Shown here in pieces: positions 33,211 through 43,365 of a stretch of 64,000 bases of DNA. The translations under genes and the position numbers were made by a program. A model generated the notes under the pieces. The model did not search any database. It saw only the letters and a program-made list of their open reading frames with translations, and was not told the DNA's origin. Positions within the stretch are counted from its first letter, which is position 1. The number at the start of each line of letters is the position of its first letter. Source of the stretch: Lunularia cruciata (taxonomy: Eukaryota > Streptophyta > Marchantiopsida > Lunulariales > Lunulariaceae); NCBI GenBank assembly GCA_948567375.1, contig OX419761.1, positions 14,546,243-14,610,242 of the forward strand, in the 5' to 3' direction.

Positions 33211-34678
33211 GTGCCTCCAAAGTGCGACCCTGCAGAAGCTTATGACTCCCCTCCCGGTGGTTCTAAGCCAAAGAAACCTAACCCTAAACCTAAGAAACCG
33301 GAGGGCACCTTGCTGGTAACCCTTATACCAATGCCTATGGAACTTGTATCGTATAAAGATGCATTGTCTTCTCCTAATGCTAAACAGTGGGAGAAGGCCA
33401 TACAAGAGGAACTTGAGTCTTATGATGCTAACGGGACGTGGACGTGTGTTGACCTACCAAAAGACAAACATCCAATAATGAATAAATGGACGTTCACGTT
33501 GAAGTTGAACTCGGATGGCTCCATCTCGCGCTATAAAGCACAATTGGTAGCACGAGGTTTCACTCAAATCTACGGACTGGACTATACAGATACATTTCTC
33601 ACCAGTGGTAAGATTTCAGTCAGTACATTTGATTTAAGCAATTTCAGCCCAACACAACCTTCATGTTCACCAAAGACTCAAAGACTGCTTTCCTGAATGG
33701 TACTTTAAATGAGGAGATATACATGAACATTCTTGAAGGATTGACTCCACCAAAAGATGGTCAAGTGTGTAAATTATTACGCACACTATATGGCCTAAAA
33801 CAATCCTCCCGAGAATAGTACTTAATCATTGACAACTTCCTTACATCTCTTGGCTTTGCTAAGTCTGGAGCTGATGGGAATGTCTATTATTTGTATAAGG
33901 GAAATAAGTTTGTAATCTCAGCCTTGTACTCGGATGACACCATAATTGCAAGTAGCCACATGGAGTTGTTGAATTATGTCAAAGAACAACTTAGCTCCAG
34001 ATTCCAGATGACAGACATCGGGCCAGTTCATCACTGTCTAAGTATCTAGATTGATAGAGATAGGTCACATGGATGGCTTAGACTAAGTCAATCCTTAAAC
34101 CTGATCCAAAAGTTATATTAATTTGGTCTTGAGAACGGTAAACCAACCAGTACGCCCATGACTCCTAATGAGAAGCTACTAGTCAACAACCCCCCAATCA
34201 ACGAGGAGGAGAAGGTCCTATGCACCACTTACCTATATCAGAGTGCAACGGGATCAATCAACTGGGCAGCAGTGTGTACCCGCCCAGACTTGGCATATAC
34301 AATTAGTGTGTTGTCACAACATGGTAAATCCAGGACGAACACACATCAAAGCAATGAAAAGAGCTTTCAGATACATCAAAGGAACTCTCGTCTATTGTAT
34401 TGAATACAAGTATATCTCTTAGCCACGCTCCACCTTCGGGCTATTGTGATGCTGATTGGGGAGGTGACACTCAGTCAAGACGCTCTACATCTGGAAACTG
34501 CTTTATCTACTCAAATGGAGCAATAAGCTGGTCCTCCAAGAGACAACAAGCAGTAGCATTGTCAAGTATAGAAGCAGAGTATGTAGCACTAAGCACTAGC
34601 TCTGGAGGCTATCTGGCTCCAACAACTCCTTGCAGACGTCGGATTGGAAGATCAAGAACCAACTGTTATATTCTGTGA
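33211..34678 (+). pseudogene. Copia reverse transcriptase and RNase H, frameshifted
   Basis: Frames in order: 33211-33696 (QWEKAIQEELESY, IMNKWTFTLKLNSDG, RYKAQLVARGFTQIYGLDY), then another frame from about 33680 (TAFLNGTLNEEIYM, LRTLYGLKQSSRE), the catalytic box LYSDD at 33924-33938 instead of the usual YVDD, RFQMTDIG, 34158-34403 (YQSATGSINWAAVCTRPDLAY), and RNase H at 34400-34678 (GYCDADWGGDTQSRRSTSG, ALSSIEAEYVALS). Multiple stops separate the blocks. 32761-33210 between integrase and RT is a low-complexity Pro/Ser/Gly linker. Confidence 0.85.
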
Positions 34679-35061
34679 TAACCAAAGTGCTGTCACACTT
34701 GTGGATACTTCAAAGTTTCAAGATGGAACAAAGCACATCGACATTAGATATCACTTTATAAAAGATTAGGTTGCTCGGAAGATCATAACAGTACATTTAT
34801 TACCAGAGCTAGGACTATTTAGAAATAATCACTGAGTGGGAGTGTAGAATATCAACTAGTGTGAACAGTGATAATATAGAGTAGGTCAAAGCTTCTGGTA
34901 AGGTAAGGGTGCAAAGGGCTTGACACCACTTGGCCTTCAACCCCCTCTTGGGGTATAAATCACTTTGTCTCTCTCGCAATTCTCTCTCCCTCTCGAGGGT
35001 CACACACATACAGTCTTGTGCATGATCTCTCTCCGGTCGAATTAGTCTAGCTTTTCCTTTA

Positions 35062-36290
35062 CGGAACGGGCTCATGGTTCTTCAGGGAACACTCGCGGCC
35101 AGCTATCGCTTGAGAGATAACTTGCAATGAATCCAAAAGTTTATGAAGCAATGTGCGTTCTTATGGATAACTCCAATATACGATCGAGAGCGCTTTTAGG
35201 CATGAAGGAGATTCCCAGTACACGACTTTTCACGCATTAAAGGTGCGCTTTTTGACCAGGCCGGAAGTCTTCGCATATACAGTCGACTTCTAGCTCGAGG
35301 TACAATCTACTCGATGCACACTCCTTAAGTACGAAGTTCCGCAACCTAGTGACAAACATTAATACAAATCCACGTTTTGGGTCATCCTCCCAAGGTTGAA
35401 TTTCGCAATGGACTGTAGGATACCGGACTTTTAAGGCCCGACAGCAGGATATCGGGCTCTAAAAGATCCTAGCCCAAATGGGCACAAATGAACCCAAATA
35501 AGCCCAAATTAACGTCTGGGAGCTCATTTCACTTTCTAGTCAACAGACTGCTGAGTAGAAAGTCAGGCTGATGGATAAATTTACTTAAGCACTATTCTCC
35601 TTTCCAGTTGTGACCGGGTGGTGCACTATATAGGGGTTTGGTCAACAGCATTTCCTCAGCATTACATTTCTCAACTTGTGAAATTGAGGCTTAGCCCCAG
35701 TTTACCTCTCTTGTCTCACCCTTGTATGGCTTGATGGGGTCTCGATCGCCCTTTGTTTACTCGTGAAATGAAGAAGTATACTGTGTCATACATCTAGTTA
35801 CGTAATGCAAGCTAGCTCTTCGTTGATTTGAGATCCAACTATAGTGAAAAATAATGATAGAGTTTGCAAAACAATCAACGTGTTAAAATTATAAATAAGT
35901 AAATTAATTTTGTTTTTTGATGAATATGCAAAATATACTTGCTTGGTCGTATACTATTTTTCACCCAGATCAGATGAGTATGCAGAGTTATGATTTTCAT
36001 GATTATATATTATTTTTAAATGGTATCCAACTATTCTAGACCTTTCCAATCAATGATATTATGTTGAAGCACAAAATTTATTGAAATATTATATTTTTTG
36101 AGTTTCATGATTTATATACTACCTTGTGATAACACAATTGAAGTTTAAGATAGGCCGTCACTTTAATTATCCACTCGGGGTTTGGATCCTCTCACTTTTT
36201 GCAATATCAACCCAAGCAAGACCTATTGTGCTTTCCTCACCTTCACCGGGAAATTTTTACTTGGACATTAAAAATTTTGAAAGAGAAGCG
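35062..36290. other. R1 sequence upstream of the P450 exon, non-coding
   Basis: It matches 53160-54285 in R2. It contains no gene. The last 150 bp (36140-36290, GG(G/A)TTTGGATCCTCT...CAAGCAAGACCTATTGTGC) belong to the subfamily B gag-like leader also seen at 13250 and 54170. Confidence 0.6.
35678..35769. mobile_element. 78-bp insertion flanked by a 7-bp target duplication
   Basis: R2 reads CTTGTGAAATGAAGAAG without interruption, while R1 has GTGAAAT (35678-35684), then 78 bp, then GTGAAAT again (35763-35769). The insert begins TGAGGCTTAGCCCCAG and contains TTGATGGGGTCTCGATCGCC. Related sequence is at 1283-1400. Confidence 0.8.
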
Positions 36291-36409
36291 CTAATGAAGC
36301 GCCAGTTGTACCAGCTACTACTATTTCCTATTTTCTTTAAACATTAATCCAAAATGTATCCATCACTTCATTAGAACATCACACGTGTTAAATGTTTAAG
36401 TTCAAGCTT

Positions 36410-36462
36410 TGACTTTAGGTCTAGAACCCTGGACCTAAGCTGCCACAGCTGCGCCACCCATA
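36410..36462 (-). mobile_element. tRNA-like SINE head
   Basis: On the minus strand GGGTGGCGCAGCTGTGGCAG is followed 15-20 nt later by GGTTCTAGACC. These fit the Pol III A box (TGGCGCAGCTGTGG, 36456-36443) and B box (GGTTCNANNCC, 36428-36418). The surrounding sequence does not fold as a complete tRNA, so a tRNA-derived SINE is more likely. The 3' end and target-site duplication were not identified. Confidence 0.45.
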
Positions 36463-37626
36463 TATACAGCAGCGTAAGTTTGACCGTTGGATAGATGAAC
36501 TAGTAATCTAGACACTTACGGGACTAATGTCCGTTACCTGTTATAGCCAGTATAAGTATTCAATAATTCTCCTGATTAAATCAATCGATTACTTCCATAT
36601 ATGTATTAATAGCAGCTAGTTCTCGGATTGTGAACTACCACTTCACCCATTTGGCATGAACCGTAAAGCAAGATATTTACACCTTACAATCATTCACTGG
36701 CACATTAACTAATGTAATCCGCGAGACATGACTGGAGTTTTTAATCTATCTCGCACATGCTGTAATCTCATACATTGAAAGGAGCCTGGGGACATAAGTA
36801 CTGATTCTTCTTATCATCCCGTTCAAGCTTTTGATATCCAGTTTAGATTCATATTAGTCACACAACATTCTTGATCATGATCATTATGAGAACCATCAAC
36901 AATTTCCCTTTCTTACTCGTTCAGTTGGCACAGAGTCGTGATGGATCCATTCTGCTCAACTCCTCCGTTAACAACTCAGCAGAAAACGAAGCACTTAGCA
37001 ACTTTGGAATCAGGGGGATCCCTGAAATCGATGGTAACAAGGAAGGTGCCGAGACGGCTTGTCTGGGTGTCGTCTCAAGTGCAGAAGCTGTTGCTCTTGC
37101 ATCACATGACGGCACGCTGAAAGTAAGGTACTTTCCAGGTTCCAGACTGTTCCTCACATTGAGGACTATAGCGAAAAATCTAGGGCAGATTGAAGACGAA
37201 AAAAGTAGCTCTGGGGACTGAAATTCGACCACCTTGAGTTGAAATTTCATAGCTGGACTGCTTCTCACGTTAGGGAATCACATAGTTCGTAGCTAAAATC
37301 TAGGGCAGATCGGACACATAGCATACATAAAGATAGTCCGGAAAGGTAAAGTACTAAGTCACATATATAAATATGTATGTTTCCAACATCGGAAGACAGT
37401 AAACTCGAAGTGAGCGAAGGAAGAAACCAGACATCTTAGGAATAAATCAAGAGGGATCTACAAAGGGCTTTATGTACAGCGGAGGTACGCAATCAAGTAT
37501 GGCCGTCGCTCAAGAGAACAGAATGCAAAGTTGATCCAACAACTTTGCATTCTGTTGAGACACCCTGTCGATGAGCATCGATGAAATATCTGTACAAACA
37601 TTAGTCTAATACTCCTATCAGCACAT
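36463..37626. other. Spacer with one exon-like frame, not identified
   Basis: A possible exon at about 36926-37110 (plus strand) is preceded by a pyrimidine-rich CTTACTCGTTCAG and followed by a GTAAGG donor-like word. It reads LAQSRDGSILLNSSVNNSAE and onward but matches nothing I recognise. The rest shows no gene. Confidence 0.2.
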
Positions 37627-38324
37627 TTAGTCGAACCACCAGTAACAGTTGCCATGGTGCCTACTATGAACATGCGTGCAGAAATCGCAGTTTGTAAAAC
37701 AGCCAAAGTCATCAACTTTGTAGGATTGCCGGAAAGCCTGTGAGCCAGAGATGATTTGCGGATCAATGTCCACTTTGCAGTGTATTTTTGACCTAAATCT
37801 TCCACCTCGATTTTTCAGTCCGTCTTTACCAAATTTATAAGTTGTGATTGCATCAAGTCTAATTGACAATTGTAGCTTTCGTGCCTCACAAAAAATGCTT
37901 GCTCTGATGAAAGCAGTGATCTAATGGTACCATATAAAGTTGTTTTAGTCTTACTTGGTTGAGTAAATCCAGGCAGTTCACTTACTACCGGATTTATACG
38001 CTTGATCTGTGTTTGATCTGTTTTATACACCAGCACATTGAAGATGTCCTAGTAGATTTCCACCTTTTTGCTTTTGTTCTCTGTGTCGATCGTGAAAGAG
38101 CTCTGGATCTCCGAGGTGGGGACTTCATAGATACCTGAAAGATTGAAATTCCTGACCCTGTACTTTGGCAGCATTTCATACTTGCTATTGCGAAGAATTT
38201 CTACAGTTTCATAGGAGAAAGCGCTGAGTATCACAGCAAGGATGACGAGGAAAAAGAAACAAAATATTTTGGCAGTACAACCCATAAGTGATATCATTGG
38301 CATCTTCTGCAATACCAGACGCAC
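37627..38324 (-). pseudogene. NDR1/HIN1-like (LEA-2 fold) membrane protein, broken
   Basis: From Met at 38324 the minus strand reads a single membrane span (KIFCFFFLVILAVILSAFSY), then YRVRNFNLSGIYEVPTSE, SSFTIDTENKSKKVEIY, a TAG stop (38049-38051), and in the same frame DIFNVLVYKTDQTQIKRINP, ELPGFTQPSKTKTTLYGTI. A frameshift near 37870 leads to TTYKFGKDGLKNRGGRFRSK, IHCKVDID. This order (one TM, N-F-x-L, Asn-rich strand, Y-D-x-x-V, LPGF-QP, K-H-C-V-V) is that of the plant NHL/LEA-2 proteins involved in pathogen response and membrane contacts. One stop and one frameshift make it a pseudogene unless the TAG is a sequencing error. Confidence 0.55.
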
Positions 38325-40718
38325 TACAAAAGGAAACAGCTAATCTCTACCAACCTTATTTCCATCTAGAGAGGAAATCGAACGGATATGCACAGCACCA
38401 TGAGCAAGAAGTTTATTGAAGAGACTCGCTTGAATATTTCCAACACTGGGGTCTGCAGTTCCATCTTGAGAGCGTCGATGGTCATACCGACGCACGGCGA
38501 GAAGTCGGAGATCCCCCCCGAAGTAGGATGGCAGCTAGCTGTTGGGGAAGGCAAAAACGATTGTTCTAGCTAACTGGACTAGACAAAGAGAGTAAAACGC
38601 TGCAGCACGGGTTGTAGGATCTTCGAGGTACCTATGTAGTGTTCGAGATTACAGTTCGACATGGGAAGCTTAAGTTTGAAGATGGGAATCATCGAATCCT
38701 ACACTTACGTACACGTAAGTGATCTAGGATGTGACGCCTACAGAGAGGTTAATCAATTGAACAGATAAGAACATGGAGAACTGAGAGGCACTGGATTGAC
38801 TTGTTCCACTGCCTTCCTGCAGTCGTTAAGTTCCACCAATGCCACGATCCGCTCAGTGGTAGGAAGCTTCTTTATCGAGTGATTGTAAAGTATCAAGTTC
38901 CAGTCGCTATAAGTGTTTAAGTGAGGCCGCCAGCTTCCTGGAAAAGAAGCGTCGCTCTCGACAGTAGATCGTCACGATGTCCTACTACTAAATGCTGAGT
39001 TGACTTAACCCGCGTCAAAAAGCCTAGAATCTTGTCATTGGTCGTCTGGCATCAAGGAGATGTATTGTATGAAAGTCCCAATCACCAAGAGCTAACAATA
39101 GCTGCAGGTTGTCAATTTATTGTCAATAGTCAGGCTAGAACGCTGACACCGTCTACATTCAACGAAATAACGTAGCTGCACACCTCAGATCAGGGACATA
39201 TTAGTTTTAATCCCAGCGGCTTCTGTTCTGTACAGGCAAAAGTGAGATCTCTCATTACTTTCAAAGATCTGAGAAAAAATTTAGAACAATCCTCCCAATT
39301 AGCGGTCATAACAATTCAGAGAGCAAATTCTCTTTCTCACCCAGTTCATGGATCAGTAATCCGATTCCTAACCTCAATTAGAAAAAAATTATCCTTAAAA
39401 TCTCATACATAAGGTAAACAGTTTACTACCGAATGACATACTGAATACTTGTGTCCTAAAGTTTGCTTAAATATAAAACTTTTAAAAGTATGACTTTTAT
39501 TACTGCTAATTTTGATCACTCCCTTATGAAATGTAAACTTCAGTTACTAAAATGCATTGGACGCTTGTCCATTTGAAGTCTGAAGCTGGAAAAAGAAAAG
39601 AAGAAATGTAGCCAAAGATATGGTTCTCTCAACGACAGTGTCATGGACTGACATTCAAAAATTACTGATCGATGACCACCAGGTAACTTTATAGTTTATT
39701 TATCAGTCCTATAACATGTCCAGTACCTATAGTAAGTTAGGTTTCCTCAAGGGTGAAAATCTAGTTAAAACGCGGAAGGTCAATAGTCATACCTGGCGCA
39801 AAAAGTTCAATATTTATATACAGTAAGTAAAAATGGCCAAATCGCTTCCCCACCTGGAACAAATGTCAGGAAGTACTTGGGAATTCGGCAAAGGTAGAAA
39901 TGACGGGAGAAAACCCTGCTCCAAGTTGATGATCTCCTTCTCTGCCAGATTTAAGTGCTTTTAACATCCTAAATTAATGCTTAATATTTATTTCTAATCA
40001 CAACAATGTTATGTAGGGACTCACCAAGAATCTGAAAACTTCTAATTTTCAAATAGAAAAACACTCGCTGCTTTTCATGCTTATGAATCAGTCGACGATT
40101 TGTAGCATCATTAAAAGCTCAAAATCCCACACAATTCGGATCAAAGTTTCAATGTATGCACATAAATTCAGATCAGGTATATTGTTTCATGTGTAGTACA
40201 GGTTATATAAATCTAATTGATCAATTAAATGAATTATCAGTGACAAAGTTTAACCATGATGTTCAATGCAGCTCAATCTGCAAGTCAAATTTTACTAAAA
40301 AGAATCACCCTGATATATCACATATATCAGGGTACTATTGTACTCTACATAATCAATTTCAAGTCATGACTCTTTGACTACTGATCAACTCCAGGTCAAA
40401 ATAACTGAATCAGTATCAATTACATATGGCGGTAGTTCTCGCAAAGTAGGGACTATATTCCATATATTCCATATATCAGGATACTATTGTTCTACATGAT
40501 CGATTTCAGTTCATAACTCCATTGGCTAGTGATTATCCTTCTTATTGGTTACAACGGCTGCAATAGACACGGTAACCTTATCAGATTGTACAAAGATATG
40601 TGAGAAAACCTTACAGCCAACTAAAACACTGAATAATCTACTCACCTTCCTTTCCATGCAATAGCTATATTTTGTAAGTACGTTCAGCTTTATGGACAAC
40701 CAAAAATTTCCAACTTTC
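38325..40718. other. No gene seen
   Basis: About 2.4 kb without a defendable gene. Notable only are the palindrome at 40307-40333 and a partial duplicate of its flank at 40474-40523. Frames at 38366-38573 and 40156-40377 are probably chance. Confidence 0.4.
40307..40333. repeat. Perfect 12-bp inverted repeat with 3-nt loop
   Basis: ACCCTGATATAT, CAC, ATATATCAGGGT. The right arm and the following sequence (ATATATCAGG-TACTATTGT) recur about 150 bp downstream at 40474-40495. Confidence 0.8.
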
Positions 40719-41133
40719 CTACGTCCTGTAAATCCTTTGCTCTGCTAGAGAGAGTGATCGGCATTCACCGCCAAACATAAAACTCCCATTTACATGTATT
40801 TTCTGCACATTCGCGTGAGTGAATCCAGGAAAGTTTCCTTGTCCCAGTTTCATGCGCTTAATCTGAGGTTCACCTAGCAAACTGAAATTGTTGTAGGAAA
40901 TCACTATCCACTTACGCTACTTTCGAAAGAGACATTGGTCTCGAGATCTCACTGGGCGGGGATTTCATAATCACCTGAAAAATTGGAATTGGTTGACTCT
41001 GTAATTTGAACAACATATTTCCCATTGCGGGCACATTTACGATGACATAGGTGGAAAAAGCGAGAATACCAATAAGGATAAACAACCGACACAGAAAGAG
41101 TATCCAGTCCAAACTGCATCCCGCCTTCCTCAT
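40719..41133 (-). pseudogene. Second NDR1/HIN1-like (LEA-2 fold) remnant
   Basis: The minus strand starts with a membrane span (WILFLCRLFILIGILAFSTYV) and then passes through three frames: LFKLQSQPIPIFQ, SGDYEIPAQ followed by a stop, and YNNFSLLGEPQIKRMKLGQG, NFPGFTHANVQKIHVNGS. The blocks SG-YE-P and (L)PGFT-(P/A) are the same as in the 37627-38324 remnant, which argues for a tandem family. It is clearly non-functional. Confidence 0.45.
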
Positions 41134-42365
41134 TCGAAAGGTGTTAGATGCAGTTCAATCTGTGGAGTTCTAGGTTTTCAGAAACAGTCAGGAAAATGTT
41201 GCGTGTAGACGGAGAATCGGAATATGGATCGAGGCGAACTCAATGTGAACTTTCGAGTTCAAATCGGGCTCAGAACTTACGATGAATAACTTGACACGAG
41301 TATCAATCCAAACTCTCCACAATTGATACTAATGACTACAAAATTTGTAACGTGGTCAATTTCTGGGGAACAGTGGAGATCACAAAGTGCGCGGTCACAG
41401 TCTAGAGTTCAGACAAAGTAAAATGAGACAAAGCACAGTAAAATAAATGGATCGCTTCAAAGGCTTGATCAGCGGGGATATGATGGTCTTACGTACGGCG
41501 TTCACATGCAGGTAATTTACCTTGCCGTTAGAACTGTTTACATGCAGTAATGGCGTTTCCCAGCGTCAGCGTCAATTTTCAACTCAGTTCCTGAAGTTGT
41601 CCAAAATTTAGCAGATACACAAGCCAATGTTTCAGATATCCCCATCTCCACAACGTACTGAAAGTTCTTGCCTCGAGATTTCCCTGACGCAGTGGTAGCA
41701 GATGTAGACCTGATTTGTTTAAGTAGGGATCAACAGAAGTCTGGGGACTTTCAGACCTACAACCTCCTCAATATACACGAAATGTCTTCGTTCTTGGTGT
41801 TCTCCATTGTCTTGAATCTTGCTTTTGGACTCCGTCATTTTTGTTGGCTGAAAGGCCTGTTTGACACAACGGGGATCCTGAAAATAGGTCCTGACCAAGG
41901 TAGACCACAGTGGTGAGATGAAAATTACGAAAGTTAGGCGCAATGCTGCAAGAATGATCTTTGGCTCGTCCATCTTCTGTGGTTAGAACTAGTTTGGTAG
42001 TGGATCCGCATCAGATAGACATTGGATGAATTTTCCAAGAGTACAGGTCCTAGACGGAGGTTTAGAGTGCGAGACATGAGTCGTCTAGTGCAGGATACCA
42101 GTAAAGACAATAGGTTCAAATTCGCTGGAAGCGACCTGTTGCGAGCTTCATTGTTGATCTCTCAATCATTACTTGTAATTTTGACGGCAAGAAGTTTTCT
42201 GTAGCACTGAAATTTCCTAATGTTCATTTCCGAGACCTGAAATCCACCCGAGCGCACAAATGCGTGAGGATATTATCCACACGACATTTCCTCAATTTTC
42301 ATGTCCAACTCTCAACCACGTGGTTTCTTCGGTTCGTACCTGTCCCCAGGATCGCATTTATGCAG
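41134..42365. other. Spacer, possible third LEA-2-like remnant
   Basis: The minus-strand frame 41719-41973 begins with a hydrophobic segment after MDEPK and is followed by SRGKNFQYVVEMGI-like sequence at about 41680-41640. This could be a third copy of the same family, but the match is weak. Nothing else was found. Confidence 0.2.
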
Positions 42366-43365
42366 GTTTGGCAGTAATACAAATGTTTCACAATTATAAG
42401 TTTCTTTCACAATTACCCACCCTTTGTGGACAACGGTAACTTTTGGCTAAAAGTGAATGGAATAAAGATACAGATTTTAGGACCTCAATGAAAAATAAAA
42501 AACGTTGATTTAATAGTAAGAAAATAAGTATGATTTTGAAGTACTTACTTTTATGAAGAACACACTTGTAAAATTATCTCTAGTGAAGAGAGTTCACTCG
42601 TCCCTAATCACAATATACTTGCAATTTCACCATCCTCAAGCCATGTAAGATTGTTTACTTGCTCATTGTACACCTCGTGCGACCATGTACAATGTATATC
42701 GTCCCTTCCGTTCCGCTCCCTCTTCGAAATCAATATCAATGGGGGACATGTTCCACGAAAATGCCATCTTCGATTAACTTTTGATTTCATTTTATCCTGA
42801 TTTAGAAGGTTACGTGATTTACATCTATTCTGCATCTACATTATTCTACTAAAATTTGTATAACATTGAGTGAAATAACTGATTCAAATATTTCAAATAA
42901 TTGACAAAATACAGTTTATATATGGAGTTCTTTGTCATAGTTAACTTTGATTTGTATGAGGGGATGGGGACAATCAATCAAATGGTAACAAAAACTCAAT
43001 ATGAATAATTCAATCTCAATGTAATTATTTTAAACACAATTATGCTACGAGTTTATTCTTAGTTGTGTGATATAAGGATAATGTTCAGGTGTTATCTACA
43101 TCCTATAACGAAAAAAATTACCCCAGGTAAAATATTGTAGAAAATTATAATCTTTTACCAATTCTCATTTGCCTCTTAAACGTGATAAAGGTAATCCACG
43201 AGATGTAGTGAAACTAATTATTATAAAAATCACAATTACAGAGAGTCTATTTCATATGAAACTTACTAAAGTTGATCTTTTTGTAAAAATGTGTTTGTTG
43301 TGAAAATTTCTCTAATTGAGCATTTATCTAGGGAAGCCACCAGGATGACACGTTATTTATGAATT

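Larger units (their letters stand above)
29554..35061 (+). mobile_element. Ty1/copia LTR retrotransposon, full-length but decayed
   Basis: 5' LTR 29554-29817 and 3' LTR 34843-35061 both run from TGTAGAATAT(T/C)AACTAG to TAGTCTAGCTTTTCCTTTA. The primer-binding site TGGTATCAGAGC (29818-29829) follows the 5' LTR and the purine tract GAGTGGGAG (34834-34842) precedes the 3' LTR. Internal order is gag, zinc knuckle, protease, integrase, RT, RNase H, which is the copia order. R2 is an empty site (AAAAACTGCATGGAACGG at about 53155). The LTRs differ by several indels (264 against 219 bp), and no clean target-site duplication is visible. Confidence 0.9.
16545..36290. repeat. Segmental duplication unit R1
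   Basis: It is collinear with R2 (42366-54285). After removing the 1.83-kb insertion (17240-19070) and the copia element (29554-35061), R1 is about 12.4 kb against 11.9 kb for R2. Shared anchors in order: TTTGGCAGTAAT, the TIR element, the 151-bp array, the MITE, two early-nodulin-like genes, the P450 exon, GGTTCTTCAGGG, and the subfamily B leader. Copies look roughly 85-95% identical by eye. Confidence 0.9.

Noticed and set aside
36926-37122. Exon-like plus-strand frame with possible splice signals
   Set aside because: No family recognised, and the antisense frame is equally long; kept only as a low-confidence note in the spacer entry.
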